Positions 9,143-18,075 of a DNA stretch of 64,000 bases are shown here, one piece after another; the first letter of the stretch is position 1; each line of letters starts with the position of its first letter. The DNA is from Lentibacillus amyloliquefaciens. Its GTDB lineage: Bacteria; Bacillota; Bacilli; Bacillales; Amphibacillaceae. The position numbers and the translations under genes are program-made. The notes under the pieces were generated by a model. It had not been told where the DNA came from and did not search any database. It was given only the letters and a program-made list of their open reading frames with translations. Location: assembly GCF_001307805.1 (NCBI RefSeq), contig NZ_CP013862.1, forward strand, positions 3,472,001 to 3,536,000, written 5' to 3'.

Positions 9143-10048
9143 ATGGATCAGCACTTACAAGTGTTTGTTGCTGTAGCTGAGAAGCGAAATTTTTCAAGGG
9201 CGGCGGAAGAACTGCATATGACGCAGCCTTCTGTCAGTCAGTATATCCGAATGCTTGAAGAAAAATTCGGGACTAAACTCCTGGAGCGAACCAATAAATA
9301 TGTGCGGCTGAACAAAGCAGGCGAAATTGTTTATCACCATGCCAAGGAAATTTTGGGGTTGTACACTAAAACCCAAACACTGATCGATGACTTGATGAAT
9401 CAAGCGAAAGGACCGCTTTCAATTGGCGCGAGCTATACGTTTGGCGAATACGTTCTGCCCCGGATTCTGGCAAAGTTGCATAAGACCTACCCGGATCTCG
9501 AGCCCGCTCTGACCATTGGCAATACGGCGAAAATCGCACATTTAGTTACAAGCCATCAGCTGGATATCGGTATCGTTGAAGGCAATTTCAAAGACAAGCA
9601 GCTGTATGTTGAGGACTTTGCTGAAGATTATATGGTTGTCGTGGCATCACCGGATCATGAATTTGTCCGGCGTGATGGTTATATCGCTACCCGTGAGCTG
9701 GAGGAGGAAATGTGGATTGTGCGTGAGTTGGGCTCAGGCACAAGGGAAGCAACGGAAAAAATGTTTGAAGAAATTGGCATCTCCCCCGAGAGAAAAATCA
9801 ATGTCGGCAGTACGCAATCCATTAAAGAAGTTGTGGAAGAAGGCCTTGGCATTAGTCTGTTATCGCAATGGGCAGTGCAGAAAGAACTGAAGAATGGCGA
9901 CCTGAAAATTATTAAAGTGAAAGGCCTGCCATTCTCACGGCAATTCTCAATCATTACGCAAACACCATTTCAGACAAAGTCACTGGAAGTGTTTAAGAAT
10001 TTATTGTATAAAGAAAGACTGTCTGTAGGCGGGGCGGAGGTGGAATGA
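9143..10048 (+). CDS. LysR-family regulator, CysL/YeiE-like
   Basis: 301 residues: N-terminal HTH with FSRAAEELHMTQPSVSQYI, then an effector-binding domain containing LSIGASYTFGEYVLP and GSGTREATEKMFEE. Divergently transcribed from yeiH, so the 9013-9142 gap should hold its operator; it probably controls that exporter and itself. I start at the ATG at 9143, with GGGACGG as the ribosome site; an in-frame GTG at 9134 is the alternative and would add three residues. The CysL/YeiE-type assignment comes from the sequence pattern and from pairing with yeiH. The effector is likely a sulfur compound but is not shown. Confidence 0.82.
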   Translation: MDQHLQVFVAVAEKRNFSRAAEELHMTQPSVSQYIRMLEEKFGTKLLERTNKYVRLNKAGEIVYHHAKEILGLYTKTQTLIDDLMNQAKGPLSIGASYTFGEYVLPRILAKLHKTYPDLEPALTIGNTAKIAHLVTSHQLDIGIVEGNFKDKQLYVEDFAEDYMVVVASPDHEFVRRDGYIATRELEEEMWIVRELGSGTREATEKMFEEIGISPERKINVGSTQSIKEVVEEGLGISLLSQWAVQKELKNGDLKIIKVKGLPFSRQFSIITQTPFQTKSLEVFKNLLYKERLSVGGAEVE

Positions 10049-10066
10049 TCAGGGGAGGGAGTACCG

Positions 10067-10179
10067 CGCGAAATAATGGAGGCGCCACGCGAAATCGGGG
10101 CGTCACCGCGCGAAATTACAGCAGAACTGCGCGAAAAATCGCCAAGACTGCGCGAAATCAGGGCATCACCGCGCGAAAT
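10067..10179. repeat. 21-bp-period intergenic array, core CGCGAAAT (six copies)
   Basis: The core CGCGAAAT (one copy CGCGAAAA) begins at 10067, 10088, 10109, 10130, 10151 and 10172, exactly 21 bp apart each time, while the spacers differ. It lies between the convergent LysR and IclR genes. The period equals seven codons, so both strands show short frames with a seven-residue repeat (SPREITA type on plus, ISRGDAP type on minus). No convincing start signal supports translation. Confidence 0.85.
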
Positions 10180-10243
10180 CACCGCGTTCCATGCAATAGC
10201 AGCCCGACTGGCCTTGGATGATGAGAGTCCTCCCATTACGCCC

Positions 10244-11044
10244 TTATACCCTCATTCGCCTAAAATACCGCTCATCATACCCCATACGCTCAGATGCATC
10301 TTTTCCGGCTGCCATGACTTTTTTGGCGATGCCGGGGATTTTGTTATTCGTCATGCGCTGGAGGGGGCCGACAACGGTGATGGCGCTAACGACTTTTCCG
10401 GTGTGGTCATGGATTGGAGCAGCCACTGATTTGATGCCTTCCCGCAGTTCTTCTGTGCTGATGGCGTAGCCTTTCTCGCGGATGGAGGCCAAGTGTTCAC
10501 GCAATTCGTCCGGATCTGTCACGCTATTTTCAGTGTGAGCTTCCAAGCCCTCACTGATCACTTTTTCCACTGCGTTCTTCTCATCATAAGCCAGCAGCAC
10601 TTTCCCCGAACTTGTGCAATAAGAAGGATTTCGCCGGCCGATGTGGGTCAGAATGCGCACCGGATGATTGCATTCCTCTTTATGGATATAAATGGTATCC
10701 AGGCCGTCCATGATGGCTAAATGCGATGTTTCACCGGTGTCGTTGACCAATTTGGACAGCACCGGGCCTGCTTCTTTATAAATTTCCAGATTGTTCGTTA
10801 AGACGCCTCCGAGTGTCAGCACCGAAAGCCCCAGCGAGTATTCACCGTTTTTATCATTTTTGACGACAAATCCTTCGCTTGCAAGTGTTGCCAATAATCG
10901 GCTGATCGTACTTTTGGCAAGGCCTAGCGATTCAGCTAGTTCACTCACCTTTTTTGATGTATCAAATGTGGAAAAACTTTTCAAAATACGCAATGCGTTT
11001 TGAACCGATGATAAAAGTTGCGGTTCGCTTTTCTTTTTTGCCAT
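10244..11044 (-). CDS. IclR-family transcriptional regulator of the meta-cleavage genes
   Basis: 266 residues. N-terminal winged HTH (about residues 10-70; SVQNALRILKSFS and LGLAKSTISRLLATL) followed by an IclR effector domain (ETSHLAIMDGLDTIYIHKE, NPSYCTSSGKVLLAY, KGYAISTEELREGIKSVAAPI). The ATG at 11044 is preferred over one 18 nt upstream because GAGGTGG precedes it. Divergent from the dmpCEFGHI operon, so it is the obvious local regulator. A 17-bp dyad at 11184-11200 in the shared intergenic region recurs before two other genes and is the best candidate operator. Confidence 0.88.
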   Translation of the reverse strand: MAKKKSEPQLLSSVQNALRILKSFSTFDTSKKVSELAESLGLAKSTISRLLATLASEGFVVKNDKNGEYSLGLSVLTLGGVLTNNLEIYKEAGPVLSKLVNDTGETSHLAIMDGLDTIYIHKEECNHPVRILTHIGRRNPSYCTSSGKVLLAYDEKNAVEKVISEGLEAHTENSVTDPDELREHLASIREKGYAISTEELREGIKSVAAPIHDHTGKVVSAITVVGPLQRMTNNKIPGIAKKVMAAGKDASERMGYDERYFRRMRV

Positions 11045-11183
11045 ATTTGCCACCTCATTCATTCTGCGTTCCCTATAAAGGAATGATTTTAATTTAAGTC
11101 TAGCAGAGAAATCATTATAAATACAGGATTCGAAAACGCTTACTAATAGTTATCCAAATATTTATATTAAAAATTTCAATTAT

Positions 11184-11200
11184 GTTCCGCATAGAAGAAC
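11184..11200. promoter_or_regulatory. candidate IclR operator, copy 1 (upstream of dmpC)
   Basis: GTTCCGCATAGAAGAAC, an interrupted dyad (GTTC...GAAC). Nearly the same 17-mer occurs at 18219-18235 and a weaker version at 16668-16684, each upstream of a gene of this cluster. It sits just 5' of the predicted dmpC promoter. Confidence 0.55.
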
Positions 11201-11208
11201 TTGGAGGT

Positions 11209-11236
11209 TTTACAAATTCCAACCCGGCGGTACAAT
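11209..11236 (+). promoter_or_regulatory. predicted sigma-A promoter of the dmpC operon
   Basis: -35 TTTACA (11209-11214), 16-bp spacer, -10 TACAAT (11231-11236), about 100 bp before the dmpC ATG. A degenerate cre-like sequence lies upstream at 11131-11144 (cGAAAACGCTTACt, both end bases wrong). Confidence 0.45.
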
Positions 11237-11338
11237 AAAGTTAACCCTTTGGATATATCCACATCCGGAGGTTAAAAGACTAGCCAGCAGAAGTAATATT
11301 GGAAAATCATATAAATATCCTTTAGGAGGTTATCGATT

Positions 11339-12805
11339 ATGCCATCTACTGAAGTGAAAAAAGACAGAGTAGGAATTGACTGTGTCCATTACATTAATGG
11401 TGAATATGTGCACTCGAAAAGCGGTGAAACATTTGAAAACCCGAATCCGGCGACAGAAGAGATTTTAGGTACTGTTGCGGTTGGCGGAAAAGAAGAGGTT
11501 GATGAAGCGGTTAGCGTGGCCCGAAAAGCGTTGAAAGGTGAATGGGCGGATATGCCGTCACGGAAACGGTCGAACGTTATCCGCAAGATTGGTGATCTGA
11601 TTCTGGAAAGACATGAGGAATTGGCAACATTGGAATCCCTTGATACCGGTAAACCGCTATGGTTATCCAAAAGCGTTGATATCGACCGGGCAGCCAACAA
11701 CTTCCATTTCTTTGCGGACTACTTGACAACTGTCGGCACTGAAACGTACCAGCAGGATGATAAAGCGATTCACTATGCGGTGCGCAAACCAACAGGTGTT
11801 GTGGGCTTGATTAATCCATGGAACCTGCCGTTGTTCTTGTTGACATGGAAGCTCGCTCCGGCGCTTGCGGCAGGTAATACGGTTGTTATGAAGCCTTCTG
11901 AAGTGACACCAATGACAGCGACGGTATTAACTGAAATCTGTAAGGAAGCAGGCGTGCCTGATGGTGTGGTTAATACGGTGCATGGTTTCGGGGAAACAGG
12001 TGCGGCCATTTCGTCACATGAAGATGTTGATGGGATTGCGTTCACTGGTGAAACGGTAACTGGTACAGCGATTATGAAAGCTGCTGCCCCAACGCTGAAA
12101 AAACTGTCATTCGAACTCGGTGGCAAGAACCCGAACATTATTTTCGCGGATGCCGATTTGGACGACACCATTGAAACAACGATAAAATCCAGTTTTATTA
12201 ACCAGGGCGAAGTTTGCCTCTGCGGTTCACGGATTTATGTGGAACGGCCTATCTATGATGAATTTGTCGAACGCCTGACTGCCAAAACGAAAGAGATGAA
12301 AGTCGGCGATCCGTTCGAAGCGGATACAAATGTCGGTGCCATGGTCAGTGAAGAGCATTATAACAAAGTGCTCAGCTACCTGGATATTGCCAAAGAAGAA
12401 GGCGGAACGTTCGAGATCGGCGGTAAAGCTGCAGAAGGCTTTGACAAAGGCTATTATATTGAACCAACCATCATCACCGGTCTCGGCAAAGATTCACGCT
12501 GTGTACAGGAAGAAATATTCGGTCCTGTTGTGAACATTGTACCGTTTGATACAGAAGAAGAAGTATTGGAGCAGGTGAACGATACCCATTACGGCTTGAG
12601 TGCCAGCCTGTGGACGACTGACTTCAAACGTGCCCATCGTGTGGCAGGAAAAATTGAAACAGGCATGGTTTGGATCAACACATGGTTCCTGCGTGACTTG
12701 CGTACACCATTCGGCGGCACGAAGCACTCCGGTATTGGCCGTGAAGGTGGCATGCATAGCTTTGAATTCTATTCAGAATTAACCAATATAACGATTAAAC
12801 TTTAG
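11339..12805 (+). CDS. dmpC: 2-hydroxymuconic semialdehyde dehydrogenase
   Basis: 488-residue NAD-dependent aldehyde dehydrogenase that oxidises the ring-fission product 2-hydroxymuconate semialdehyde to 2-hydroxymuconate (4-oxalocrotonate branch). ALDH motifs seen: NPWNLPLFLLTWKLAPALAAGNT, FELGGKNPNI with the catalytic glutamate, and NQGEVCLCGSRIYVE with the catalytic cysteine. Assignment to DmpC/XylG rather than a generic ALDH rests on the following dmpE-F-G-H-I genes. TTTAGGAGG precedes the ATG. First gene of the operon; dmpE starts 11 nt after its stop. Confidence 0.9.
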   Translation: MPSTEVKKDRVGIDCVHYINGEYVHSKSGETFENPNPATEEILGTVAVGGKEEVDEAVSVARKALKGEWADMPSRKRSNVIRKIGDLILERHEELATLESLDTGKPLWLSKSVDIDRAANNFHFFADYLTTVGTETYQQDDKAIHYAVRKPTGVVGLINPWNLPLFLLTWKLAPALAAGNTVVMKPSEVTPMTATVLTEICKEAGVPDGVVNTVHGFGETGAAISSHEDVDGIAFTGETVTGTAIMKAAAPTLKKLSFELGGKNPNIIFADADLDDTIETTIKSSFINQGEVCLCGSRIYVERPIYDEFVERLTAKTKEMKVGDPFEADTNVGAMVSEEHYNKVLSYLDIAKEEGGTFEIGGKAAEGFDKGYYIEPTIITGLGKDSRCVQEEIFGPVVNIVPFDTEEEVLEQVNDTHYGLSASLWTTDFKRAHRVAGKIETGMVWINTWFLRDLRTPFGGTKHSGIGREGGMHSFEFYSELTNITIKL

Positions 12806-12816
12806 GAGGTTTTTCC

Positions 12817-13614
12817 ATGCAGACGGATTCTAAACCTAATTCAAAACAGCTCGCCGCTCATATCGCCAAAGCGTGGGAAAATCAGGATGGGGTCCAGCCG
12901 CTCACTGAGCTGGATCCCGACCTCTCAATCGATGATGCTTATCATGTACAGTTGGAGACGATTCAGAACCATGTTAAAGATGGCGCGCGCATTACAGGTA
13001 AGAAGATTGGCCTGACGTCAAAGGCGATGCAGGAGATGCTCGGTGTCGATGAGCCGGATTATGGGCATTTACTGAGCCAGATGGAAGTTGAAAACGCTGG
13101 CACCGTCTCACGAAATCAGGTGCTGCAGCCTAAGGTGGAAGGCGAAATAGCATTTATTTTAAAAGACGACCTTGAAGGGCCTGATGTGACAGCGCTTGAT
13201 GTGTTGAAAGCGACGGATGTGATTGTGCCGGCAATTGAAATTGTTGACAGCCGGGTTAAAGACTGGAAAATCACATTGCCCGATACGATTGCCGATAATG
13301 CATCATCCGGTTTGTACGTTCTGGGTGATAAGCCGTGTAAAATAGAAGATGTTGACATCAAACAGGTCGGAATGGCTTTATTTAAAAACGGCAAACTGCA
13401 AAACACGGGTGTCGGTGCGGCGGCATTGGGTGACCCTGCTAAATGTGTCGCATGGCTTGCGAACAAACTGGCGGCATATGATATTCAATTGAAAGCAGGC
13501 GAAGTGATTCTCTCAGGTGCCTTGTCAGCAGCGGTGGAGGCGGATCCCGGCGATGAGTTCCGCGTGAAGTTTTCTGATCTCGGTGAGTTGACGGTTAAAT
13601 TTGAAAGCGGTTGA
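12817..13614 (+). CDS. dmpE: 2-hydroxypenta-2,4-dienoate (2-keto-4-pentenoate) hydratase
   Basis: 265 residues of the fumarylacetoacetate-hydrolase-like hydratase/decarboxylase family. It adds water to 2-hydroxypenta-2,4-dienoate to give 4-hydroxy-2-oxovalerate. GKKIGLTSKAMQEMLGVDEP is the hydratase form of the family signature, followed by metal-binding QPKVEGEIAF and IEIVDSRVKDWK. It is paralogous to dmpH (15601-16389); I separate them because this one has LTSKAMQ..LGVDEPDYG, while dmpH has ITSEAKMKQMNVDNPIYG, typical of the decarboxylase. In the pathway the two proteins usually form a complex. TAGGAGG overlaps the end of dmpC. Confidence 0.85.
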   Translation: MQTDSKPNSKQLAAHIAKAWENQDGVQPLTELDPDLSIDDAYHVQLETIQNHVKDGARITGKKIGLTSKAMQEMLGVDEPDYGHLLSQMEVENAGTVSRNQVLQPKVEGEIAFILKDDLEGPDVTALDVLKATDVIVPAIEIVDSRVKDWKITLPDTIADNASSGLYVLGDKPCKIEDVDIKQVGMALFKNGKLQNTGVGAAALGDPAKCVAWLANKLAAYDIQLKAGEVILSGALSAAVEADPGDEFRVKFSDLGELTVKFESG

Positions 13615-13641
13615 TTTAGAAATGTAACTCAAAAAGGAGGG

Positions 13642-14538
13642 ATGGCCGTGAAGAAATTAAAGGTCGGTATTATCGGAACGGGCAATATTGGCTCGGACTT
13701 GATGGTGAAACTAACAAAATCCGATTCACTCGAACTGAAGGCTGTCATGGGCGTCGATCCTGAATCAAGAGGGATGCGCCATGCGAAGGAATTAGGGGTG
13801 CACGTCTTTGATAATGGTGTGGATGGTTTAAAGGACTACCCGGACTTGGTTGACATCGTTTTTGATGCCACAAGCGCCAAAGCGCATTTGCACAATAATG
13901 AGGTTGCACAGGAAATGGGCATCCAGATGCTTGACTTAACACCGGCAGCGATTGGACCATTCATCGTCCCGACGGTCAATCTTGGGGAAAATCTGGATGC
14001 TAAAAATGTGAATTTGATTACGTGCGGCGGTCAGGCAACGATTCCGATTGTGCACGCAATCCAGCAGGCAGCAACGGTCGAATATGCTGAAATTGTCGCT
14101 ACCATTTCCAGTGAGAGCGCCGGGACTGGGACACGTGCGAACATTGATGAATTTACTGAAACAACTGCGAAAGGCATTGAACAGGTCGGCGGGGCTAAAG
14201 AAGGTAAGGCGATTATCATTTTGAACCCGGCTGAACCACCGATTATGATGCGTGATACGGTTCATGCCATCGTGAACGAGGATGAATTGGATGAAAAAGC
14301 GATAACAGAATCAATCCGGAATATGGCAGATAAAGTTCAATCCTATGTGCCTGGCTATCATTTAAAGACAGAACCGATTTTTGACGGTAATAAAGTGTCC
14401 GTATTTCTGGAAATTGAAGGCGCCGGACACTATTTGCCAAAATATGCCGGAAACCTCGATATCATGACGTCTGCTGCTGTCAAAGTGGCAGAAGAATTTG
14501 CGAAAGATAAAGCGGCGAAAACGGTCGAACAATCCTAA
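13642..14538 (+). CDS. dmpF: acetaldehyde dehydrogenase (acylating)
   Basis: 298 residues. Oxidises acetaldehyde to acetyl-CoA with NAD and CoA, receiving acetaldehyde channelled from the DmpG aldolase. The N-terminal Rossmann loop [16 protein letters not shown], the catalytic cysteine in [15 protein letters not shown] (about residue 130) and [19 protein letters not shown] are diagnostic for the MhpF/DmpF family. Strong AAAGGAGGG site before ATG GCC GTG. It lies 15 nt before dmpG, with which it forms the bifunctional complex in characterised systems. Confidence 0.93.
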   Translation: MAVKKLKVGIIGTGNIGSDLMVKLTKSDSLELKAVMGVDPESRGMRHAKELGVHVFDNGVDGLKDYPDLVDIVFDATSAKAHLHNNEVAQEMGIQMLDLTPAAIGPFIVPTVNLGENLDAKNVNLITCGGQATIPIVHAIQQAATVEYAEIVATISSESAGTGTRANIDEFTETTAKGIEQVGGAKEGKAIIILNPAEPPIMMRDTVHAIVNEDELDEKAITESIRNMADKVQSYVPGYHLKTEPIFDGNKVSVFLEIEGAGHYLPKYAGNLDIMTSAAVKVAEEFAKDKAAKTVEQS

Positions 14539-14553
14539 GAAGGAGGGGGAAAC

Positions 14554-15576
14554 ATGAGCAATCAACTCGATATTAAACTGACTGAAGTGGCGTTGCGCGA
14601 CGGCAGTCATGCTATCAGCCACCAATATACCGTTGAACAAGTCACAAACATTACCAAAGCATTGAATGAAGCACGCGTTCCGTATATTGAAGTGACACAC
14701 GGTGACGGTCTTGGCGGTTCTTCATTGCAGTATGGTAGATCGCTGACCGATGAGCTGAAATTAATCGAAGCGGCCGTTTCAGTGGCGGATTTTTCCAAAA
14801 TAGCCGTACTGCTGTTGCCTGGCATCGGCACAATCGAAAATTTGAAAGAAGCAGCGAATCTTGGTGCGAAAATGGCCCGTGTTGCGACACATGTCACTGA
14901 AGCAGATGTGTCCAAACAGCATATTGAAACGGCTAAAGAACTTGGCATGGAAACGGTCGGCTTTCTCATGATGAGCCACATGGTTGGGTCAGAAAAACTC
15001 GTTGAGCAGGCAAAATTAATGGAAAGCTATGGCGCCGATACCGTCTACATGGTTGACTCGGCAGGGGCGCTCTTGCCGCATGAAGTGCGCGAACGGACAA
15101 GAGCACTGAAACAGGAACTTTCCTGCCATGTCGGTTTCCACGGCCATAATAACTTATCGGTTGCGATGGGCAATACATTGGCGGCAATTGAAGAAGGTGC
15201 AACACGCATCGACGGCAGCATTCGCTGTCTTGGCGCAGGTGCGGGCAACACGCAAACGGAAGTGTTAGTCGCTGTTCTTGAGAAAATGGGGATTGAAACC
15301 GGTGTCGATGTTTACAAAATAATGGATATTGCAGAAGATATTGTGGCACCGATCCTGCCGAAACCACAGGAAATCGACCGCGACAGCCTGACGATGGGCT
15401 ATGCCGGCGTCTATTCGAGCTTCCTCTTGCATGCTAATCGTGCATCGAAAAAGTTTGGTGTCGATTCAAGAGATATCTTGATGGAGCTTGGGCGGCGTGA
15501 AATTGTCGGCGGGCAGGAAGATATGATTATTGATGTCGCAGCAGAACTTGCCGGCAAGGAAAAAACAGCAACTTAG
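14554..15576 (+). CDS. dmpG: 4-hydroxy-2-oxovalerate aldolase
   Basis: 340 residues, an HMGL-like TIM-barrel aldolase that splits 4-hydroxy-2-oxovalerate into pyruvate and acetaldehyde. Conserved metal and substrate elements: LTEVALRDGSHAISHQYT near the N-terminus, EVTHGDGLGGSS, MVDSAGALLP, and GFHGHNNLSVAMGNTLAAIEEG with the metal-binding HGHN. The C-terminal helical domain that docks DmpF is present. AAGGAGGGGG precedes the start. Acts with dmpF as a channelled pair. Confidence 0.94.
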   Translation: MSNQLDIKLTEVALRDGSHAISHQYTVEQVTNITKALNEARVPYIEVTHGDGLGGSSLQYGRSLTDELKLIEAAVSVADFSKIAVLLLPGIGTIENLKEAANLGAKMARVATHVTEADVSKQHIETAKELGMETVGFLMMSHMVGSEKLVEQAKLMESYGADTVYMVDSAGALLPHEVRERTRALKQELSCHVGFHGHNNLSVAMGNTLAAIEEGATRIDGSIRCLGAGAGNTQTEVLVAVLEKMGIETGVDVYKIMDIAEDIVAPILPKPQEIDRDSLTMGYAGVYSSFLLHANRASKKFGVDSRDILMELGRREIVGGQEDMIIDVAAELAGKEKTAT

Positions 15577-15600
15577 AGGAATTGAGGGGGGTTCAAATTT

Positions 15601-16389
15601 ATGGACGAACAATTAATTAACAAACTAGCAGACTATGTTTATCAAGCAGAAAAAGAGAAGCGTGAGATCGTTAAAATAACGGCTGAAATGTATCCGGAAC
15701 TATCAATTGATGAAGCATATCTGGTTCAAGAAGAACTTATTCGCCGGAAACAAAACGATGGTCTGACAATTGTTGGGCCGAAGATGGGGATTACGAGTGA
15801 AGCTAAAATGAAGCAAATGAATGTCGATAATCCAATCTATGGCTATGTATTCGATGACATGGTCGTGGCTGAAGGCGACACGATTTCACTATCAGACTAT
15901 ATACACCCTAAGATTGAGCCCGAAATCGGCTTTGTGCTGAAACGGGACTTGGAAGGGCCGAATGTGACGGCACTGGATGTTTTGCGGTCGACGGAATATG
16001 TCTTCCCGGCGATTGAAATCATCGACAGCCGCTATGAAAACTTCAATTTCACACTTCCTGATGTGGTTGCAGATAACACATCTGCATCCGGTGCGGTCTT
16101 TGGTACGGCACTGAAAACGCCGGATCAGCTGGAGTTGGATGTTGTCGGCGTCACGTTATCGATTAACGGCGAAGTGAAATCACTTGGAGCGGGCGCCGCC
16201 GTATTGAGCCATCCGGCAAATTCGATTGCCAGTCTTGCCAACATGCTCGCTAAAAAGGGCGAAAAAGTGAAAGCCGGCCAGCCGATTTTATCCGGCGGCA
16301 TCACCGCAGCAGTCAGGCTGTCCGAGGGAGACTTTGTCAATGTCAAGTGCGGCGGTCTTGGCGATGTATCCTTCTTTGTGAAGAAATAG
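15601..16389 (+). CDS. dmpH: 4-oxalocrotonate decarboxylase
   Basis: 262 residues, paralogue of dmpE. Decarboxylates 2-oxohex-3-enedioate to 2-hydroxypenta-2,4-dienoate. GPKMGITSEAKMKQMNVDNP and HPKIEPEIGFVLKRDLEGP carry the decarboxylase-type signature and the metal-binding glutamates; IEIIDSRYENFNF follows. GAGGGGG lies 12-18 nt before the ATG. The order dmpE-F-G-H-I is the canonical lower meta pathway order. Confidence 0.87.
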   Translation: MDEQLINKLADYVYQAEKEKREIVKITAEMYPELSIDEAYLVQEELIRRKQNDGLTIVGPKMGITSEAKMKQMNVDNPIYGYVFDDMVVAEGDTISLSDYIHPKIEPEIGFVLKRDLEGPNVTALDVLRSTEYVFPAIEIIDSRYENFNFTLPDVVADNTSASGAVFGTALKTPDQLELDVVGVTLSINGEVKSLGAGAAVLSHPANSIASLANMLAKKGEKVKAGQPILSGGITAAVRLSEGDFVNVKCGGLGDVSFFVKK

Positions 16390-16431
16390 AAGAATAGATG
16401 AAGCAAATGATAAAGATTGGAGGTGACGTAT

Positions 16432-16623
16432 TTGCCACTAGTCAATATTCAAATAATGGAAGGCAGGTCACAAGAAAAAATTGACGCGTTAATGCAAAAT
16501 GTGACCGAAACCGTCAGTGAATCGCTGGATGCGCCGAAAAAGAACGTCCGGGTGATTGTGAATGAGGTGCCAAAAACCCATTGGTCAATCGGCGGCACGA
16601 GTGCGAAGGATTTGGGGAGATAA
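16432..16623 (+). CDS. dmpI: 4-oxalocrotonate tautomerase, TTG start
   Basis: After removal of the initiator Met the product is 62 residues, the exact length of 4-oxalocrotonate tautomerase, and begins PLVNIQIMEGR. Pro1 is the catalytic base, and Arg11 and Arg39 fall at the expected positions; residue 50 is Trp rather than the usual Phe. The only start that exposes Pro1 is the TTG at 16432, which has GGAGGTGA seven nt upstream. A longer frame from a TTG at 16417 would bury Pro1 and lacks a ribosome site. Interconverts 2-hydroxymuconate and 2-oxohex-3-enedioate. Last gene of the dmpC operon. Confidence 0.9.
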   Translation: MPLVNIQIMEGRSQEKIDALMQNVTETVSESLDAPKKNVRVIVNEVPKTHWSIGGTSAKDLGR

Positions 16624-16667
16624 AGTGTGACCTAATCTGAAAAATTAATCAAAAATAATTTAATTTT

Positions 16668-16684
16668 GTTGCACATACCGGAAC
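16668..16684. promoter_or_regulatory. candidate IclR operator, copy 3 (upstream of catechol dioxygenase)
   Basis: GTTGCACATACCGGAAC keeps the spacing and the GTT..C.CATA...GAAC positions of the 17-mer at 11184, with five differences. Weakest of the three copies. It lies 140 bp before the dioxygenase start. Confidence 0.35.
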
Positions 16685-16742
16685 TGGGCGGTTTTTTTCG
16701 AGCTGAGCTTAGCCTATTATAAAATTAAGAAAAATTTTTCAA

Positions 16743-16766
16743 TAGCCTGGCTGGCTCTTTTTTTAG
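16743..16766 (+). terminator. weak terminator after dmpI
   Basis: Short stem AGCC / GGCT with loop TGGCT, followed by C and seven T. The stem is only 4 bp, so the call is tentative. Confidence 0.3.
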
Positions 16767-16773
16767 AAGTGTG

Positions 16774-16787
16774 TGAAAGCGTTATCA
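16774..16787 (+). promoter_or_regulatory. cre site (CcpA box) upstream of catechol 2,3-dioxygenase
   Basis: TGAAAGCGTTATCA matches TGWAANCGNTNWCA fully. It is 39 bp before the GTG start, so bound CcpA could block transcription or its start. Confidence 0.65.
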
Positions 16788-16825
16788 AAAGGTAGTTAAA
16801 TTAACTAAGGCAGGGGGATTATATA

Positions 16826-17812
16826 GTGCTGGAACAAGAATTAAAGCAGTTTGATGTTGCGCAGTTGGCTCACGTGGAGATTTATACACCGGTCCCTGAG
16901 GAGACTGTATGGTTCTTTAAGGAGTTATTGGGTATGACAGAAGTGGAAAGGGAAGGTCGGTCGGTTTATCTGCGTTCTTATGAGGACCATTATCACCATT
17001 CATTAAAAGTGACTGAGCGGAATGAACCTGGTTTGGGTCATGTCAGTTGGCGGGCAAGCTCCAAAAACGCGCTCGAGCGTCGTGTGAAAGACCTGGAAAA
17101 ATCAGGCGCCGGTAAAGGCTGGATCGACGGGGATCTTGGACATGGAGCTGCTTATCAATTTGTTACGCCGGATAACCACAATATGGAAATTCTATGGGAT
17201 GTTGATTATTATCAGTGCAGCGATGACAAAAAGTCGCCGCTTAAAAGCCGTCCGGAAAAACGTCCGATAACCGGTATCCCTGTTCGCCGTATTGACCATG
17301 TCAACTTGATGTCCAGCAATGTGAACCGCAATAAGGAGCACTTGATGAATGATCTTGGATTCAAATTGCGTGAGCACGTCGTGAAAAATGATGGAGATGA
17401 AATTGGTGCTTGGTTAAGTGTCAGTCCGCTGGTGCATGAACTTGCTTACATGGAGGATGCAACTACTTCAGAGCAGGGACTTGGGCGGCTTCACCACTTG
17501 GCATTCTGGTATGGGTTCCCGCAGCATCTGCATGATTTATCTGATGTATTAACAGAACATGGTATCGAAATTGAAGCAGGCCCGCTGAAGCACGGCGTCT
17601 CCCAGGCACTATGTATGTATGTGATTGAACCGGGCGGCAACCGCATAGAGCTTTTCGGGGATTCCGGCTATCTGATTTTTGACCCGGACTGGCAGCCGGT
17701 TAAATGGAACGAGGACGAAGTGGAACAAGCAATTATTCACTATGGTGCACCACTACCGGATAGTTACTTTAAATACGGAACGCCAAATGTTAAGGCACCG
17801 GTTAAGAACTAA
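16826..17812 (+). CDS. dmpB: catechol 2,3-dioxygenase (extradiol, type I)
   Basis: 328 residues, two vicinal-oxygen-chelate domains (about 1-145 and 150-310), as in Geobacillus-type catechol 2,3-dioxygenases. The three Fe(II) ligands are visible in the C-terminal domain: His in [10 protein letters not shown], His in [11 protein letters not shown], Glu in [13 protein letters not shown]. Opens the catechol ring to 2-hydroxymuconate semialdehyde, the substrate of DmpC. GTG start at 16826 with GCAGGGGG upstream. It has its own promoter region with a cre site and a possible IclR box rather than being inside the dmpC operon. No phenol hydroxylase or other catechol-forming gene is in the window. Confidence 0.92.
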   Translation: MLEQELKQFDVAQLAHVEIYTPVPEETVWFFKELLGMTEVEREGRSVYLRSYEDHYHHSLKVTERNEPGLGHVSWRASSKNALERRVKDLEKSGAGKGWIDGDLGHGAAYQFVTPDNHNMEILWDVDYYQCSDDKKSPLKSRPEKRPITGIPVRRIDHVNLMSSNVNRNKEHLMNDLGFKLREHVVKNDGDEIGAWLSVSPLVHELAYMEDATTSEQGLGRLHHLAFWYGFPQHLHDLSDVLTEHGIEIEAGPLKHGVSQALCMYVIEPGGNRIELFGDSGYLIFDPDWQPVKWNEDEVEQAIIHYGAPLPDSYFKYGTPNVKAPVKN

Positions 17813-17877
17813 GTCTGTTTTCTAAGCGGTTGTTGTAAAATCTATAAAATACGACGTAACTTTAGGTGAAAGTTGGT

Positions 17878-18010
17878 GCGTCGTCTACCGCTTCGGAAAT
17901 ACACTCCGCGCACCTTAGGGCGGCTGGTGAGCCTCCTCGTGCTGTCGCACTGCGGGGTCTCACCGATACCTTTGTTCCCGCAGGAGTCGTCGTGTATTTC
18001 CTACGCTGGT
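17878..18010 (-). repeat. Bacillaceae-type dispersed GC-rich palindromic element, copy 1
   Basis: Read on the minus strand it contains GACGACTCCTGCGGGAACAA, then GAGACCCCGCAG, AGGAGGCTCACCAGCCGCCC and ends GGAGTGTATTTCCGAAG, bracketed by GAAATACAC / GTGTATTTC arms. From memory this is a common intergenic repeat of Bacillus and relatives. It lies in the long gap 17813-18432 and has no coding signal of its own. Confidence 0.7.
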
Positions 18011-18075
18011 TTTGGGCTTTATGATCTCATTATTTTGGGTCTTAACTAAACCTCTCTTGTTAATGTTGATTGGAG

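Noticed and set aside
10067..10179. CRISPR-like regular repeats
   Set aside because: The conserved unit is only 8 bp with 13-bp spacers, there is no leader and no cas gene, and spacers are far too short.
10076..10240. Short proteins with seven-residue repeats on either strand of the 21-bp array
   Set aside because: No ribosome site on either strand, frames are open on both strands only because the period is a multiple of three, and the frames run into the convergent genes.
11131..11144. cre site before dmpC
   Set aside because: cGAAAACGCTTACt fails at both terminal positions; kept only as a remark.
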